A DNA stretch of 64,000 nucleotides from an uncultured Pelagibacteraceae bacterium (lineage in GTDB: Bacteria; Pseudomonadota; Alphaproteobacteria; Pelagibacterales; Pelagibacteraceae): NCBI GenBank assembly GCA_902622545.1, contig CACNQD010000002.1, positions 1 to 64,000 on the forward strand. Reading direction: 5' to 3'. The notes under the pieces are model-generated. The model did no database searches. It worked only from the letters and a program-made list of their open reading frames with translations, and was not told where the DNA came from. Positions 6,350 through 15,507 of the stretch are shown piece by piece. A program made the position numbers and the translations under genes. Position 1 is the first letter of the stretch; each line of letters starts with the position of its first letter.

Positions 6350-7203
6350 TAGGCTTTAGATAACCTATTTATGTTTATATTACCTATGTAAAACATCAAT
6401 GCCACATATTGAATTAGAGCATAAACAGCAATTGGTGTCATATACTCAAGTTCATGAAATAATTGAGCTCCCACGATTAATCCCATAGCACCATTTTGTA
6501 GCATAGCTTCGATCATAATTGTTCTTTGAATTCTGACTTCCTTTAAAGTAAATCTTGTGACTAAGTAAACAGATGTTAAAATAGATACAATTACAACAAA
6601 CGATATCGCACCAACATCCGCAAAGTATCCTCCAAGATTATTTCTCTCTGTAAATATTGCAATAATAACTATCAAAATAAATAAGAAAAAAGCGGCCCTA
6701 TCAAATCTTAAGTTATTCTGCTCTGAAAATTTTTTAAAATTTCCTCTTACCAAAATTCCTACAAATGTAGGTAAGGCTATAAAAAGAAACATTCTAACTG
6801 AAAACTTTAATAAATTTAAATCAAATTCAACATCTTTAAAAAATGATGAATAAATTTTTAAAAATATTGGAATAGATACAAAAGATACCAAAGCACAAAA
6901 AGAGGTTATGGTTATAGACAAAGCAACATTACCTTTAACTAATTTTGTTGCATAATTAGACATTACAGCAGAAGGCAATATTAATAATAAAAATACACCT
7001 AATTGAAATTCAGCCTGCATTGGGAAAAAGGAAATAATAATAATACCAATAATTGGAAGAATTAACATCTGACAAATTAGGGCAATTATTAAGTTTTTAG
7101 GTTTTTCAACAACTTCTAAAAAATCTTTAGCTGTTAAATTTAAACCAAGTGAAAACATGATGAATATCATGCCAATGGGTCCAACGTTTTTTACAAATTC
7201 CAC
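6349..7203 (-). CDS. Bile acid:sodium symporter family (BASS) transporter
   Basis: The 284-residue protein has 8-9 predicted transmembrane helices. It starts 'MEFVKNVGPIGMIFIMFSLG', continues 'LNLTAKDFLEVVEKPKNLII', and contains 'LLILPSAVMSNYATKLVKGN' and 'EAMLQNGAMGLIVG'. These are typical positions of the BASS/ArsB-like core and its crossing helices. Family members import organic anions with sodium; the substrate here is not readable. It diverges from a two-HTH regulator with about 100 bases between starts and is followed without a gap by the SHOCT protein. The inverted repeat at 7292-7321 could control both directions. Confidence 0.8.
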   Translation of the reverse strand: MEFVKNVGPIGMIFIMFSLGLNLTAKDFLEVVEKPKNLIIALICQMLILPIIGIIIISFFPMQAEFQLGVFLLLILPSAVMSNYATKLVKGNVALSITITSFCALVSFVSIPIFLKIYSSFFKDVEFDLNLLKFSVRMFLFIALPTFVGILVRGNFKKFSEQNNLRFDRAAFFLFILIVIIAIFTERNNLGGYFADVGAISFVVIVSILTSVYLVTRFTLKEVRIQRTIMIEAMLQNGAMGLIVGAQLFHELEYMTPIAVYALIQYVALMFYIGNININRLSKA

Positions 7204-7291
7204 TATTCCCTCAAGAGGTTTATGAAGTAATTAAAATAAATTTCAACAAATATTTGACCGATTTATTCTTGAATTATGACTTTTTTTCATA

Positions 7292-7321
7292 TTATTTACA
7301 ACCAATGTCGGTTGTAAATAA
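7292..7321. promoter_or_regulatory. 12-bp perfect inverted repeat around a start codon
   Basis: Arms TTATTTACAACC (7292-7303) and GGTTGTAAATAA (7310-7321) are exact reverse complements, separated by AATGTC. The ATG at 7305-7307 sits in the loop. It could be an operator for the adjacent HTH protein or an RNA hairpin that presents or hides the start codon. Confidence 0.7.
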
Positions 7322-8312
7322 AGAAATAAAATTTTCATCAAAAATACAAACAGACGATAGTTTTAATGTATTTAAGAAATATCATGATTTCTTGATCACT
7401 GAAATATTTTATTTTCAACAGCAGTGGCTTACAGCAGCATTTAGAAGATTTAAAGATTTCGATAAATATATAATTTTAATATATTTAATTAATAAAGCAT
7501 TTAAAGGTTACAACGACCATTTTGTTGTTAATTCGTTTGATGAATTTTACTCAAAAGATAAATTTGAAATTCCAAAAATTAATATAATTGATTTATCTAG
7601 AGAACTTAATATTTCTAAAGAAACCACAAGAAGAAAAATGATGGAATTAGAAAAAGATGGTGCAATTAAAAAAAATAAAAAAAAAGTAATGTTAGAAAGA
7701 AGAGGTCAAGAAATACAAAAACCTACTGATTCGATTCGAAATTTATCAAGAGTGATATCTCATTTTACTGATTATTTAACAAGAGAAAACATACTTAAAG
7801 GTAAAATAGCTAAAAATGAAATTGAAGAAAAAATAAAAAAAAATTTTACTCAATGCTGGCAATATTTTTTTGATTATCAAATTCCATTAATTACAAGATG
7901 GAAAGTAATATTTGGAGATATAGAAACTTGGGCTATATGGGGAAATTGTGTCTATAACCAGAATTTAGTTATGTCAAAAAATCTTAAAGACAATCAGAAC
8001 CTTTTAAGAAACAATGATGCTTTTATTAAAAGACTTAATGATTATGGAAATCAAGGGCTCAATGCAATGACAATCTCAGAGTTAACTAGTATTCCAAGGC
8101 CAACTGTATTAAGAAAATTGAAAAATTTACTAAAAAAAAAATTATTGACTAAAGATAAAAATAATCACTATTTAATTTTTGGTGGACCAGGAACTTCAAA
8201 CTATTCGAAAGATATTTTAAAAATAATGAGTGATGTTGATGAAGTTAGAAAAATAAATGGTAAAGAGTTTGCAAATTTAATAACAAAAATATTGAATATT
8301 GTAGTTTTATAA
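7305..8312 (+). CDS. Transcription regulator-like protein with two winged-helix HTH regions
   Basis: I place the start at ATG 7305 ('MSVVNKEIKFS', 335 residues); the frame is also open back to a TTG at 7254. One HTH ('IDLSRELNISKETTRRKMMELEKDG') lies in the N-terminal third, and a second ('MTISELTSIPRPTVLRKLKN') lies near the C-terminus. Each is followed by a wing-like basic strand. A middle region with many aromatic residues ('FTQCWQYFFDYQIPLITRWKV') may bind a ligand or dimerise. It is divergent from the BASS transporter, the arrangement expected of a local regulator. The family is not recognised. It overlaps the next, convergent gene by 6 bases. Confidence 0.65.
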   Translation: MSVVNKEIKFSSKIQTDDSFNVFKKYHDFLITEIFYFQQQWLTAAFRRFKDFDKYIILIYLINKAFKGYNDHFVVNSFDEFYSKDKFEIPKINIIDLSRELNISKETTRRKMMELEKDGAIKKNKKKVMLERRGQEIQKPTDSIRNLSRVISHFTDYLTRENILKGKIAKNEIEEKIKKNFTQCWQYFFDYQIPLITRWKVIFGDIETWAIWGNCVYNQNLVMSKNLKDNQNLLRNNDAFIKRLNDYGNQGLNAMTISELTSIPRPTVLRKLKNLLKKKLLTKDKNNHYLIFGGPGTSNYSKDILKIMSDVDEVRKINGKEFANLITKILNIVVL

Positions 8313-8513
8313 GGAAGCTAAAATCCCAGTTACTACTATCACTGAGCCAATAAGACTTAAAAATAAAAGATTTTCTTTTCTCTCTTTTTTTTTCTCGTTT
8401 CTAACTCTATTTAAAAGAATATTTATATCTACTTTTTGTTGATGATTAATTTTTCTAGGTTCAGTTTGGTTTTCTAAGCTGTTAACTTCTGTACTCATAA
8501 TCCTATTAAACAC
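8307..8513 (-). CDS. Small tail-anchored membrane protein
   Basis: The 68-residue protein has a polar, Glu/Lys-rich first two thirds ('QQKVDINILLNRVRNEKKKE') and one C-terminal transmembrane helix ('LLFLSLIGSVIVVTGILASL'). No enzyme motif is visible. Small proteins of this shape are common as conserved hypothetical genes in SAR11-like genomes. It is convergent with the HTH gene (6-base overlap). The gap to the next gene (8514-8583) shows nothing I can name. Confidence 0.5.
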   Translation of the reverse strand: MFNRIMSTEVNSLENQTEPRKINHQQKVDINILLNRVRNEKKKERKENLLFLSLIGSVIVVTGILASL

Positions 8514-8583
8514 TAAGCTATGAATATTATCAATTTATTTTAAGTTCAAAATGGGTTGTGGTCTCAAAAGGAGTCAATATGTC

Positions 8584-11028
8584 CTAGATCTCAGAAATTT
8601 TTTTTGAATTTAAAGGTCTTTTTAAAATTGAAGCCTTAAATTTTTTCTTCTCAACTTCAATCTCGAATTCTGAATCTTCAATCTCCTGATGGCTCATCCC
8701 AGAGTTAATATAACCAAAAGCAAGGTTTTTGTTAAAATTAAAAGAAAAATTTCCTGATGTGGTTCTGCCAACAATCTTATTTTTAAAAAATATAGGCTCG
8801 TCATGTAGCAGGAGAGGTTTTCCAGGATCAGAATTTTCTAAAGTGATCATTTTAAGTTTTTTATCAGTATTTTTATCTTTGATTTTCTCTAAAACTTCCC
8901 TTCCTATAAAATTATTATTTTTTTTAAAGCTAATAGCAAAGTTAAGGCCAGCCTCAAATTGATTTTCTTCAGGTGATATATCATGCCCCCAATGCACATA
9001 ACCAGATTCCATTCTCATAATATCCATTGCGTGCATGCCACATAAAGATAATTCAAATTTTTTGCCCTCAGATACTAAAATTTCAAATAGTTTTTTTGCA
9101 TTTTCTATTTTGACATATAATTCATAACCCAACTCTCCAACATAAGATATTCTTTGAGCCCATACTTTTATATTTGATATTTCAACTTCTTTTGCAGTTG
9201 CAAATTTAAAATTTTCTTTTGAAAAATCACTATTACTAATTGAGGATATCATTTCTCTACTTTTGGGCCCAAATAAACCTAAGCAACAATAATCTTCAGT
9301 TACATCTCTAAAGTCTATTTCATTTGAAATATGTTTTAAAATATGAAATTTATCTCTTTCACGATTAGCTGCAGAACTAACTACTCTAAAATAATTTTTA
9401 TCAATACAGATAACAGTTAAATCAGCTTCAATTCCTCCATCTTTGTTAAGCATTTGAGTATACTTAATAGAACCTGGTATATCTTTTATATTAGCCGTAC
9501 ATAACATTTGTAATTCTTGGTGAACTTTTTCTCCTTTAAGATCAAATTTTGAAAAAGGTGAGAGTTCAAATAATCCAACATTAGTTCTTGCATTTTTTGT
9601 CTCAAACTCTGCACTTGGATACCAGTTTTGGTAATTGTAACTATATTTATAATCTTTATTTTTTTCTTCTTTTGAAAACCACATTGGTCTTTCATATCCA
9701 CCTGAAACACCAAAACACGCACCAAGCTTTTTTAATTCATCATGATAAGGAAGAGTTATAACATTCCTTGAAGTTTTATGTTGTTTGTATGGCCAGTGCA
9801 TTCCATATAAGTCTCCAAGAGTTTCTGTAACTCTTTCTTTGATAAAATTTATTTCTGAGTGAAATTTTTGAAATCTTTTAATATCATAACTAAATATATC
9901 TTCATTGATATGACCATTCATTAACCATTCAGCTGTAACTTTACCAACTCCACCAGCACTTGCTATTCCAATACTATTTAATCCACAACAAACAAAAAAG
10001 TTTTTAACCTCAGGAACTTCACCAAGTAGTGTATTTGTGTCTGGGGTAAAAGATTCTGGGCCTGCAAAAAATTTTCTAATGCCAACTTTTTCTAATATCG
10101 GAAATCTTTTCATGCATGCAGTTAAATATGGCTCAAAATGTTCAAAATTTTCTGGAAATTCTCCAAAAGAAAAATCTTCAGGAACTTTGTTAGTTTTATC
10201 AAATGCAGGAATAGATTTTCCCTCAAAAATTCCTAACAATAATTTACCTGCATCTTCTTTAATGTAAGTTCTGCTATCAAAATCTCTTATTACTGGTAAA
10301 TCTTTTGGAACTTCTTTTATTGGTTCTGTGATTACGTAAAAATGTTCAGCTGGATATAATGGAATACTAACTCCTAATTTTTCACCAATTTGTCTTGACC
10401 ACATACCGGTTGCTAAAACAATATATTCACATTCTATTTTTTGACCATTAACAACAACACCTTCTATTCTTTTATTTTTAACAAGAATATCTTCAACAGG
10501 AGAGTTTTCAAAAATTTTAGCACCTTCTATTTTTGCAGCTTTTGCAAGTAATTGTGTTATTCCAGATGGGTCTCCTGATCCATCTCCTGGCATAAGAATT
10601 CCACCTAGCAAATCATCATTTTTAATTAAAGGAACTTTGTCTTTGATTTCATCTTTATTTAAAATTTGAACATTAACATTATAAAGTTGAGCGGTAGTTG
10701 CTTGTCTTTTTAATTCCTGCCATCTACCTTCTTCTTGGGCAATTGACATTGCGCCGTTTAATCTAAGTCCAGCTGAATGATCTACTTTTTTTTCAAGTTC
10801 TTTATAAAGATCTAAAGAATATTTTCTGATTTTTGTAATTGTTGCAGATGGGCCTAATTGACTTACTAGTCCAGCTGCATGCCAAGTGGTACCTGAAGTA
10901 AGTTTATCCCTTTCTAAAAGAATAACATCTTTCCATCCAAATTTAGCTAAATGATAAGCACAAGAACATCCAACAACACCACCACCAATAACAACAACTT
11001 TTGTGCTATTTGGTATTTTTTTATTCAT
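8584..11028 (-). CDS. Dimethylglycine/sarcosine dehydrogenase-like FAD- and folate-binding enzyme
   Basis: The 814-residue protein has two halves. Residues 1-400 form a DAO-type FAD domain: 'VVVIGGGVVGCSCAYHLAKF', then 'TSGTTWHAAG', whose His is the covalent FAD site in the DMGDH family. Residues 430-810 form a GcvT-like folate domain ('GLFELSPFSKFDLKGE', 'ELGYELYVK', 'HAMDIMRMESGYVHWGHDI'). Such enzymes demethylate N-methylglycines, passing the C1 unit to tetrahydrofolate. It lies 4 bases behind alanine dehydrogenase, so it is probably transcribed with the aminotransferase. The exact N-methyl substrate is not determined. Confidence 0.85.
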   Translation of the reverse strand: MNKKIPNSTKVVVIGGGVVGCSCAYHLAKFGWKDVILLERDKLTSGTTWHAAGLVSQLGPSATITKIRKYSLDLYKELEKKVDHSAGLRLNGAMSIAQEEGRWQELKRQATTAQLYNVNVQILNKDEIKDKVPLIKNDDLLGGILMPGDGSGDPSGITQLLAKAAKIEGAKIFENSPVEDILVKNKRIEGVVVNGQKIECEYIVLATGMWSRQIGEKLGVSIPLYPAEHFYVITEPIKEVPKDLPVIRDFDSRTYIKEDAGKLLLGIFEGKSIPAFDKTNKVPEDFSFGEFPENFEHFEPYLTACMKRFPILEKVGIRKFFAGPESFTPDTNTLLGEVPEVKNFFVCCGLNSIGIASAGGVGKVTAEWLMNGHINEDIFSYDIKRFQKFHSEINFIKERVTETLGDLYGMHWPYKQHKTSRNVITLPYHDELKKLGACFGVSGGYERPMWFSKEEKNKDYKYSYNYQNWYPSAEFETKNARTNVGLFELSPFSKFDLKGEKVHQELQMLCTANIKDIPGSIKYTQMLNKDGGIEADLTVICIDKNYFRVVSSAANRERDKFHILKHISNEIDFRDVTEDYCCLGLFGPKSREMISSISNSDFSKENFKFATAKEVEISNIKVWAQRISYVGELGYELYVKIENAKKLFEILVSEGKKFELSLCGMHAMDIMRMESGYVHWGHDISPEENQFEAGLNFAISFKKNNNFIGREVLEKIKDKNTDKKLKMITLENSDPGKPLLLHDEPIFFKNKIVGRTTSGNFSFNFNKNLAFGYINSGMSHQEIEDSEFEIEVEKKKFKASILKRPLNSKKISEI

Positions 11029-11032
11029 TTAA

Positions 11033-12151
11033 TTAATTTTTGATTGCATCTCCTGCACTAACATATTCGTGACCAAAAACATCTGCAACAGCTTTATAAG
11101 TCACATGTCCTTTGTGAACATTAAGCCCTGCTAAGAAATTCTTATCTTCACCTAAAGCTTTTTGATAACCTTTATTTGCTAATTTTACTAAATAAGGAAG
11201 TGTAGCTTTATTTAGTGCAAATGTTGAAGTTCTTGGAACTCCACCAGGCATGTTGGCAACACAATAGTGGACAACATCATTAACTATATAAGTTGGGTCG
11301 CCATGAGTGGTTGGTTTACTTGTTTCAACACATCCACCTTGGTCGATTGCAACATCGACTATCACAGAACCTCTTTTCATCAATTTTAACATATCTTTGG
11401 TAACTAATTTTGGTGCCTCTGCACCAGGTATTAATACACCACCTACTAATAAATCAGCTTCAGAAACTAACTTATTTAAATCAACTTTATCACTTTGCTC
11501 TGGAATAATTTTATCTCCAAACATTTTAACTAATTGTTTTAATCTTTCTTCAGACTTATCAACTATATGAACTTTAGCTCTCATACCTGTTGCAATAATT
11601 GCAGCGTTCTCTCCTACTACTCCACCACCTAAGATCAATACATTTGCTGGTTCACCACCAGGTGCTCCACCTAATAAAATACCTCTACCCTTTTGATTTT
11701 TTTCTAAACAATGTGCTCCAGCTTGAACTGACATACGACCAGCAACTGCACTCATAGGTGCAAGTAATGGAAGTCTGCCATTATCATCTGTAACAGTTTC
11801 ATAAGCAATATTTACACTTTTAGATTTGATTAGTCCTTCTGTAAGTTCTTTAGCGGCAGCTAAATGAAGGTAAGTATAAAGTATTTGATTTTCTCTTAAC
11901 ATATCTACCTCGACCTTTTGAGGCTCTTTTACTTTAACTATTATGTCTGCATCATTAAAAATATCACCAGCAGTTTTTACAATTTTTGCACCTGCTTTAG
12001 TATACTGATCATTATCAAAGCCAGCTTCAAAGCCACCATTGTTTTCAACTAATACTTCATGGCCTTCTCCTATTAAAGTTTTGACACTTTCTGGAGTTAA
12101 TCCTATTCTATTTTCTTGAGGCTTTATCTCTTTTGGAACGCCAATTTTCAT
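11033..12151 (-). CDS. ald: Alanine dehydrogenase
   Basis: The 372-residue protein has the length and signature of NAD-dependent alanine dehydrogenase. It starts 'MKIGVPKEIKPQENRIGLTP', carries the active-site region 'LYTYLHLAAAKELT', and has a Rossmann motif 'LGGGVVGENAAIIATGM'. It deaminates L-alanine to pyruvate and ammonia. It sits between a taurine:pyruvate-type aminotransferase (8 bases upstream) and a DMGDH-like gene. In taurine catabolism this enzyme regenerates the pyruvate that accepts the amino group, so the context supports that role. Confidence 0.93.
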   Translation of the reverse strand: MKIGVPKEIKPQENRIGLTPESVKTLIGEGHEVLVENNGGFEAGFDNDQYTKAGAKIVKTAGDIFNDADIIVKVKEPQKVEVDMLRENQILYTYLHLAAAKELTEGLIKSKSVNIAYETVTDDNGRLPLLAPMSAVAGRMSVQAGAHCLEKNQKGRGILLGGAPGGEPANVLILGGGVVGENAAIIATGMRAKVHIVDKSEERLKQLVKMFGDKIIPEQSDKVDLNKLVSEADLLVGGVLIPGAEAPKLVTKDMLKLMKRGSVIVDVAIDQGGCVETSKPTTHGDPTYIVNDVVHYCVANMPGGVPRTSTFALNKATLPYLVKLANKGYQKALGEDKNFLAGLNVHKGHVTYKAVADVFGHEYVSAGDAIKN

Positions 12152-12159
12152 AAAGAAAA

Positions 12160-13500
12160 TTAATTCTTTTTACTTTTGCTATAGTTCGTAATTCCTGTTC
12201 TTAGCTTATCGATTATTTCATCAATATGTTTTTTCTCACAAATAAACATTGGTGCAATAATTAAACAGTCTCCAGTAGCTTTGAAATTTACTCCTGCATC
12301 ATAACAATGTTTAAATGTTGCAAGTCCTGCTCTACCTGGTTTTGTATCCATCTTAATATCAATACCACCCATCATTCCGTATCCTCTAATATTTTCAACA
12401 ACATCAATATCCTTTAATGAGAATAAACCTTCTTGGAAATAAGGAGCTAATTCTTTTGCTCTATTAAAAATATCTTCTTTTTCAAATATATCTTGAACTG
12501 CTAAAGCTGCCGCAACAGATATTGGAATTCCAGAATAAGTATAACCGTGGAAAAGTTCTATTACTCCTTTAGGAGAATTATCCATTACTGCATCATAAAT
12601 TTCTTCTTTACATGCAACTACACCAAATGGAACAATTCCGTTTGTTGTAGCTTTTGCCATTGTCATTATATCTGGAGTAACACCAAACTCTTGAGCACCA
12701 AAAGTTGAACCTGTTCTACCCCATCCTGTTATTACTTCGTCAAAAATTAAAAGAATATTGTGTTTATCACAAAGCTCTCTAAGTCTTTGTAAATATCCAA
12801 CTGGCGGAACTAATGTTCCTGTAGATCCTGCAATTGGTTCTACTATACATGCTGCAATATTTTCAGCACCAAAGTTTGTACATATTCTCTCTAAATCATT
12901 TGCAATTTCTGCACCTGTTTCTGGTTGACCAGATATAAATTTATGTTCATCTAAATGAGTATGTCTCATGTGAACGACCCCTGGCATTAAAACACTTGCA
13001 TATGCTTTTACGTTATTAATCATTCCACCTACTGAAGTGGCACCAATATTCATACCGTGGTAAGCTCTTTCTCTTCCAACAAATCTAAATCTTTGTCCTT
13101 CTCCTCTTGCTTTGTGATAAGCGATACTAATTTTAATTGCTGTTTCAACAGCAGTTGATCCACAAATTGTGTAAAAAATTCTATTTAAGTTTCCTGGTGT
13201 ATGTTTTGAAATTCTAGTTGCTAACTCAAATGATCCACCAAAACCTTGTTGGAACGGTTGAGCATAATCTAAAGTTTTTAGTTGATTTGTAATTGCATCA
13301 ATAATTTCCATTCTACCATGACCTAATGGATTACAAAAAAGACCAGAGCTTGCATCAATTTGTGTATTGCCCTCGTGATTTTTTAAATAAACACCTTTTG
13401 CTTCTGTGATTAATCTTGGTCTTTCTTTAAAGTCTTTATTAGATGTAAATGGCATCCAATGTTCATTTAAAGAATTTGGAATTGATGGTTTTTGACTCAT
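12160..13500 (-). CDS. tpa: Class III aminotransferase, probable taurine:pyruvate aminotransferase
   Basis: The 446-residue PLP enzyme has the class III pattern: 'SGLFCNPLGHGRMEI', 'FYTICGSTAVETAIKIS', 'YHGMNIGATSVGG', 'LIFDEVITGWGRTG', and the PLP lysine in 'TMAKATTNGIVPFG'. Class III enzymes use omega-amino substrates. The neighbours (alanine dehydrogenase directly downstream, tauABC diverging upstream) favour taurine + pyruvate to sulfoacetaldehyde + alanine. A beta-alanine or other omega-amino acid aminotransferase cannot be excluded from sequence alone. It is the first gene of a minus-strand operon. Confidence 0.75.
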   Translation of the reverse strand: MSQKPSIPNSLNEHWMPFTSNKDFKERPRLITEAKGVYLKNHEGNTQIDASSGLFCNPLGHGRMEIIDAITNQLKTLDYAQPFQQGFGGSFELATRISKHTPGNLNRIFYTICGSTAVETAIKISIAYHKARGEGQRFRFVGRERAYHGMNIGATSVGGMINNVKAYASVLMPGVVHMRHTHLDEHKFISGQPETGAEIANDLERICTNFGAENIAACIVEPIAGSTGTLVPPVGYLQRLRELCDKHNILLIFDEVITGWGRTGSTFGAQEFGVTPDIMTMAKATTNGIVPFGVVACKEEIYDAVMDNSPKGVIELFHGYTYSGIPISVAAALAVQDIFEKEDIFNRAKELAPYFQEGLFSLKDIDVVENIRGYGMMGGIDIKMDTKPGRAGLATFKHCYDAGVNFKATGDCLIIAPMFICEKKHIDEIIDKLRTGITNYSKSKKN

Positions 13501-13619
13501 TTTTTTATATTCTTAATCTTTAGACTAAATCATTTAATTTAACTATAAAATTATAATAGTTTGATACAACTTAAAATTGAATAGATAATTGTGTCGCCCC
13601 AAACCATACAATAAGATCG

Positions 13620-13648
13620 TTTACTTTGGTCTCTTTTTCAACTTTAAT
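13620..13648 (+). promoter_or_regulatory. Candidate promoter of tauA
   Basis: TTTACT (13620-13625) and TTTAAT (13643-13648) are separated by 17 bases. A strong ribosome-binding site AAGGAGAGG lies just before the tauA ATG at 13682. The 181-base divergent gap 13501-13681 otherwise holds no gene; no known riboswitch was recognised in it. Confidence 0.4.
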
Positions 13649-13681
13649 ACTCTTTATAAATTTAAATAAGGAGAGGAATAA

Positions 13682-14623
13682 ATGAAAAAAATACTAAGTT
13701 TTATTCTTGGAACTATTTTAGCTCTTAACCTTACTATTTCAGTTGCTAATTCAGCTGCAAAAGAAGTTAGAGTTGCTTACTTCTTAGAATGGCCAAGTCC
13801 GAATTTAGAGGACATGATGAAAAAAAACTTTGCAAAAGCATTAGGTGTACCAGTTAAGTGGACAAACTTCACAAACGGTGGAGCAATGACTGATGCAATG
13901 TTAGCTGGAGATATTGATATTTCTTATTCACAAGGTTTAGTGCCTTTCATTAACGCAGTTAAATCAAAAGCGCCAATTAAGCTTGTTGATATTGCTATGG
14001 AATATGGAATGGGTGGAACAACTTGCGTAACTTCAAATGCTTCTGGTATTACAAAAGCTAATGCTACAGAACTTGAAGGTAAAAAAGTTGCTGTACCACT
14101 AGGAACAATGGCTGAATACGTTTTTGATGAAAGTATGAAAGTTGTTGGAGCTGACAGAAAAAAAATGGATATCATTCAAATGGATCCTGAAGAAGGAGCT
14201 GCTGCATTAGTAAGTGGTGATGTTGTAATGGCATGTTTATTTGGTGGTAATTCAATCAAAGCTGCAACTGCAGTTGGTACTAGATTACTTACAGTTCAAG
14301 AAGCAAGAGATGCTGGTATTCTTGGAATAGATATTACTTCAGTAACTACAAAGTTTATGAAGGAAAACCCAGGTATGCTAAGAACTTTTATTGAAGTAAC
14401 TCACGAAGCAAACGAAAGATACAGAAATGGCAAAAGCGATATGAACGCTATGTCAAAAGCTTCAGAGATGAAAGTTGCTGATATGAAAGAAACTTTAAGT
14501 GGTTTCAAATTTTTAACACCTGAAGAGACTAAACAGTCTATGACTAAAGGAAATCTTGATGCATTCTTAAAAGGAATGGGAACACCAAGAGGAAACGTAG
14601 ACACTAGTTTCTTACCTTTATAA
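13682..14623 (+). CDS. tauA: Taurine ABC transporter, periplasmic substrate-binding protein
   Basis: The 313-residue protein has a signal peptide ending near 'SVANSAA'. The mature part is a SsuA/TauA/NMT1-type binding protein: 'VAYFLEWPSPNLEDMMKKNF', 'NGGAMTDAMLAGDIDISYSQ', 'LEGKKVAVPLGTMAEYVFD', 'AALVSGDVVMACLFGG'. It delivers a sulfonate, most likely taurine, to the TauBC complex. A strong AAGGAGAGG ribosome site and a downstream hairpin before tauB fit high expression of the binding protein relative to the membrane subunits. The divergent aminotransferase gene supports taurine as ligand. Confidence 0.88.
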   Translation: MKKILSFILGTILALNLTISVANSAAKEVRVAYFLEWPSPNLEDMMKKNFAKALGVPVKWTNFTNGGAMTDAMLAGDIDISYSQGLVPFINAVKSKAPIKLVDIAMEYGMGGTTCVTSNASGITKANATELEGKKVAVPLGTMAEYVFDESMKVVGADRKKMDIIQMDPEEGAAALVSGDVVMACLFGGNSIKAATAVGTRLLTVQEARDAGILGIDITSVTTKFMKENPGMLRTFIEVTHEANERYRNGKSDMNAMSKASEMKVADMKETLSGFKFLTPEETKQSMTKGNLDAFLKGMGTPRGNVDTSFLPL

Positions 14624-14644
14624 TCTAAAGGTTTATTAAAATTA

Positions 14645-14682
14645 AATAGGCGCCAATTTTCTAATTGGTGCCTATTTTTTTT
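14645..14682 (+). terminator. Hairpin plus T-tract between tauA and tauB
   Basis: AATAGGCGCCAATT (14645-14658) pairs with AATTGGTGCCTATT (14663-14676) over 14 bases with one G-U, a TTCT loop and a run of Ts to 14682. It has the form of a rho-independent terminator. Because tauB follows at 14710 on the same strand, it is likely a partial attenuator or a 3' stabiliser that raises tauA mRNA. Confidence 0.85.
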
Positions 14683-14709
14683 ATGAGAATTTTAATATAA
14701 AGTCATCTT

Positions 14710-15507
14710 ATGAGTGATTTAGTTTCACAAAATTTAAACATGATTTTTAAATCTCCTAAGGGAGAGACTGTTCATGCATTAAAAGATTTAAATTTTACAA
14801 TTAAAAAAGGTGAGCTTTTAACTGTATTAGGTCCTTCGGGATGTGGAAAAACAACATTACTAAATATTGCAGCTGGTTTTATTAGACCGACTTCTGGGAC
14901 TATCACTTTAGGTAACAATGAAATTAATGGACCTGGGGTTGATAGAGGAATGGTTTTTCAACAAGGTGCTTTGTTTGAATGGTTAACAGTTTCTGAAAAT
15001 GTAAACTTTGGTCTTAGAATGAAAAAGGAAGATCCAGATGAAACTCAAAAAAAAGTTGATGAGTGGTTAGAAATAGTTGGTCTAAAAGGATTTGGAAATA
15101 CGCCTACCTATCAATTATCTGGTGGTATGCAGCAAAGAGTTGCTCTTGCAAGATGTTTAATTAATGATCCAGATTTAATTTTAATGGATGAGCCTTTGGG
15201 TGCATTAGATGCATTAACAAGAGAAAAAATGCAGTCGTTAGTTTTAAAAATTTGGAAGGAAACTGGAAAGACAATCATATTAATTACTCACTCAGTTGAA
15301 GAAGCTTTATTGCTTGGTGAAAGATTATATGTCATGGCGCCAAGGCCTGGTCGAATACATAAAGAGTATAAACTTCCATTTGCAGAAATGGGATTAAAAG
15401 ATGATTTAAGAGAAATCAAAAAAAATAAAGAGTTCTCATCTAAAAGAGAAGAAATTTTATCTATGATTTGGAATATGGAAGAAGAAATAATGGGGAAAGA
15501 TAATTAA
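14710..15507 (+). CDS. tauB: Taurine ABC transporter, ATP-binding protein
   Basis: The 265-residue ABC ATPase has Walker A 'GPSGCGKTT', the Q-loop 'MVFQQGALFEWLTV', signature 'LSGGMQQRVALARCL', Walker B 'LILMDEPLGALDALT' and the switch His in 'IILITHSVEEALLL'. This profile is the nitrate/sulfonate/taurine importer group (SsuB/TauB). It energises uptake by TauA and the TauC permease. Its TAA shares the final A with the ATG of tauC (TAATG), so the two are coupled. The ORF begins 87 bases after tauA, past the hairpin. Confidence 0.92.
   Translation: MSDLVSQNLNMIFKSPKGETVHALKDLNFTIKKGELLTVLGPSGCGKTTLLNIAAGFIRPTSGTITLGNNEINGPGVDRGMVFQQGALFEWLTVSENVNFGLRMKKEDPDETQKKVDEWLEIVGLKGFGNTPTYQLSGGMQQRVALARCLINDPDLILMDEPLGALDALTREKMQSLVLKIWKETGKTIILITHSVEEALLLGERLYVMAPRPGRIHKEYKLPFAEMGLKDDLREIKKNKEFSSKREEILSMIWNMEEEIMGKDN

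Noticed and set aside
7254..7304. TTG start at 7254 for the HTH protein
   Set aside because: It has no ribosome site, and the ATG at 7305 is a normal start, although the longer frame is open. The choice remains uncertain.
8514..8583. Possible small gene or riboswitch before the DMGDH-like gene end
   Set aside because: The 70 bases contain no convincing frame, hairpin or known motif; this is the downstream side of the DMGDH-like gene.
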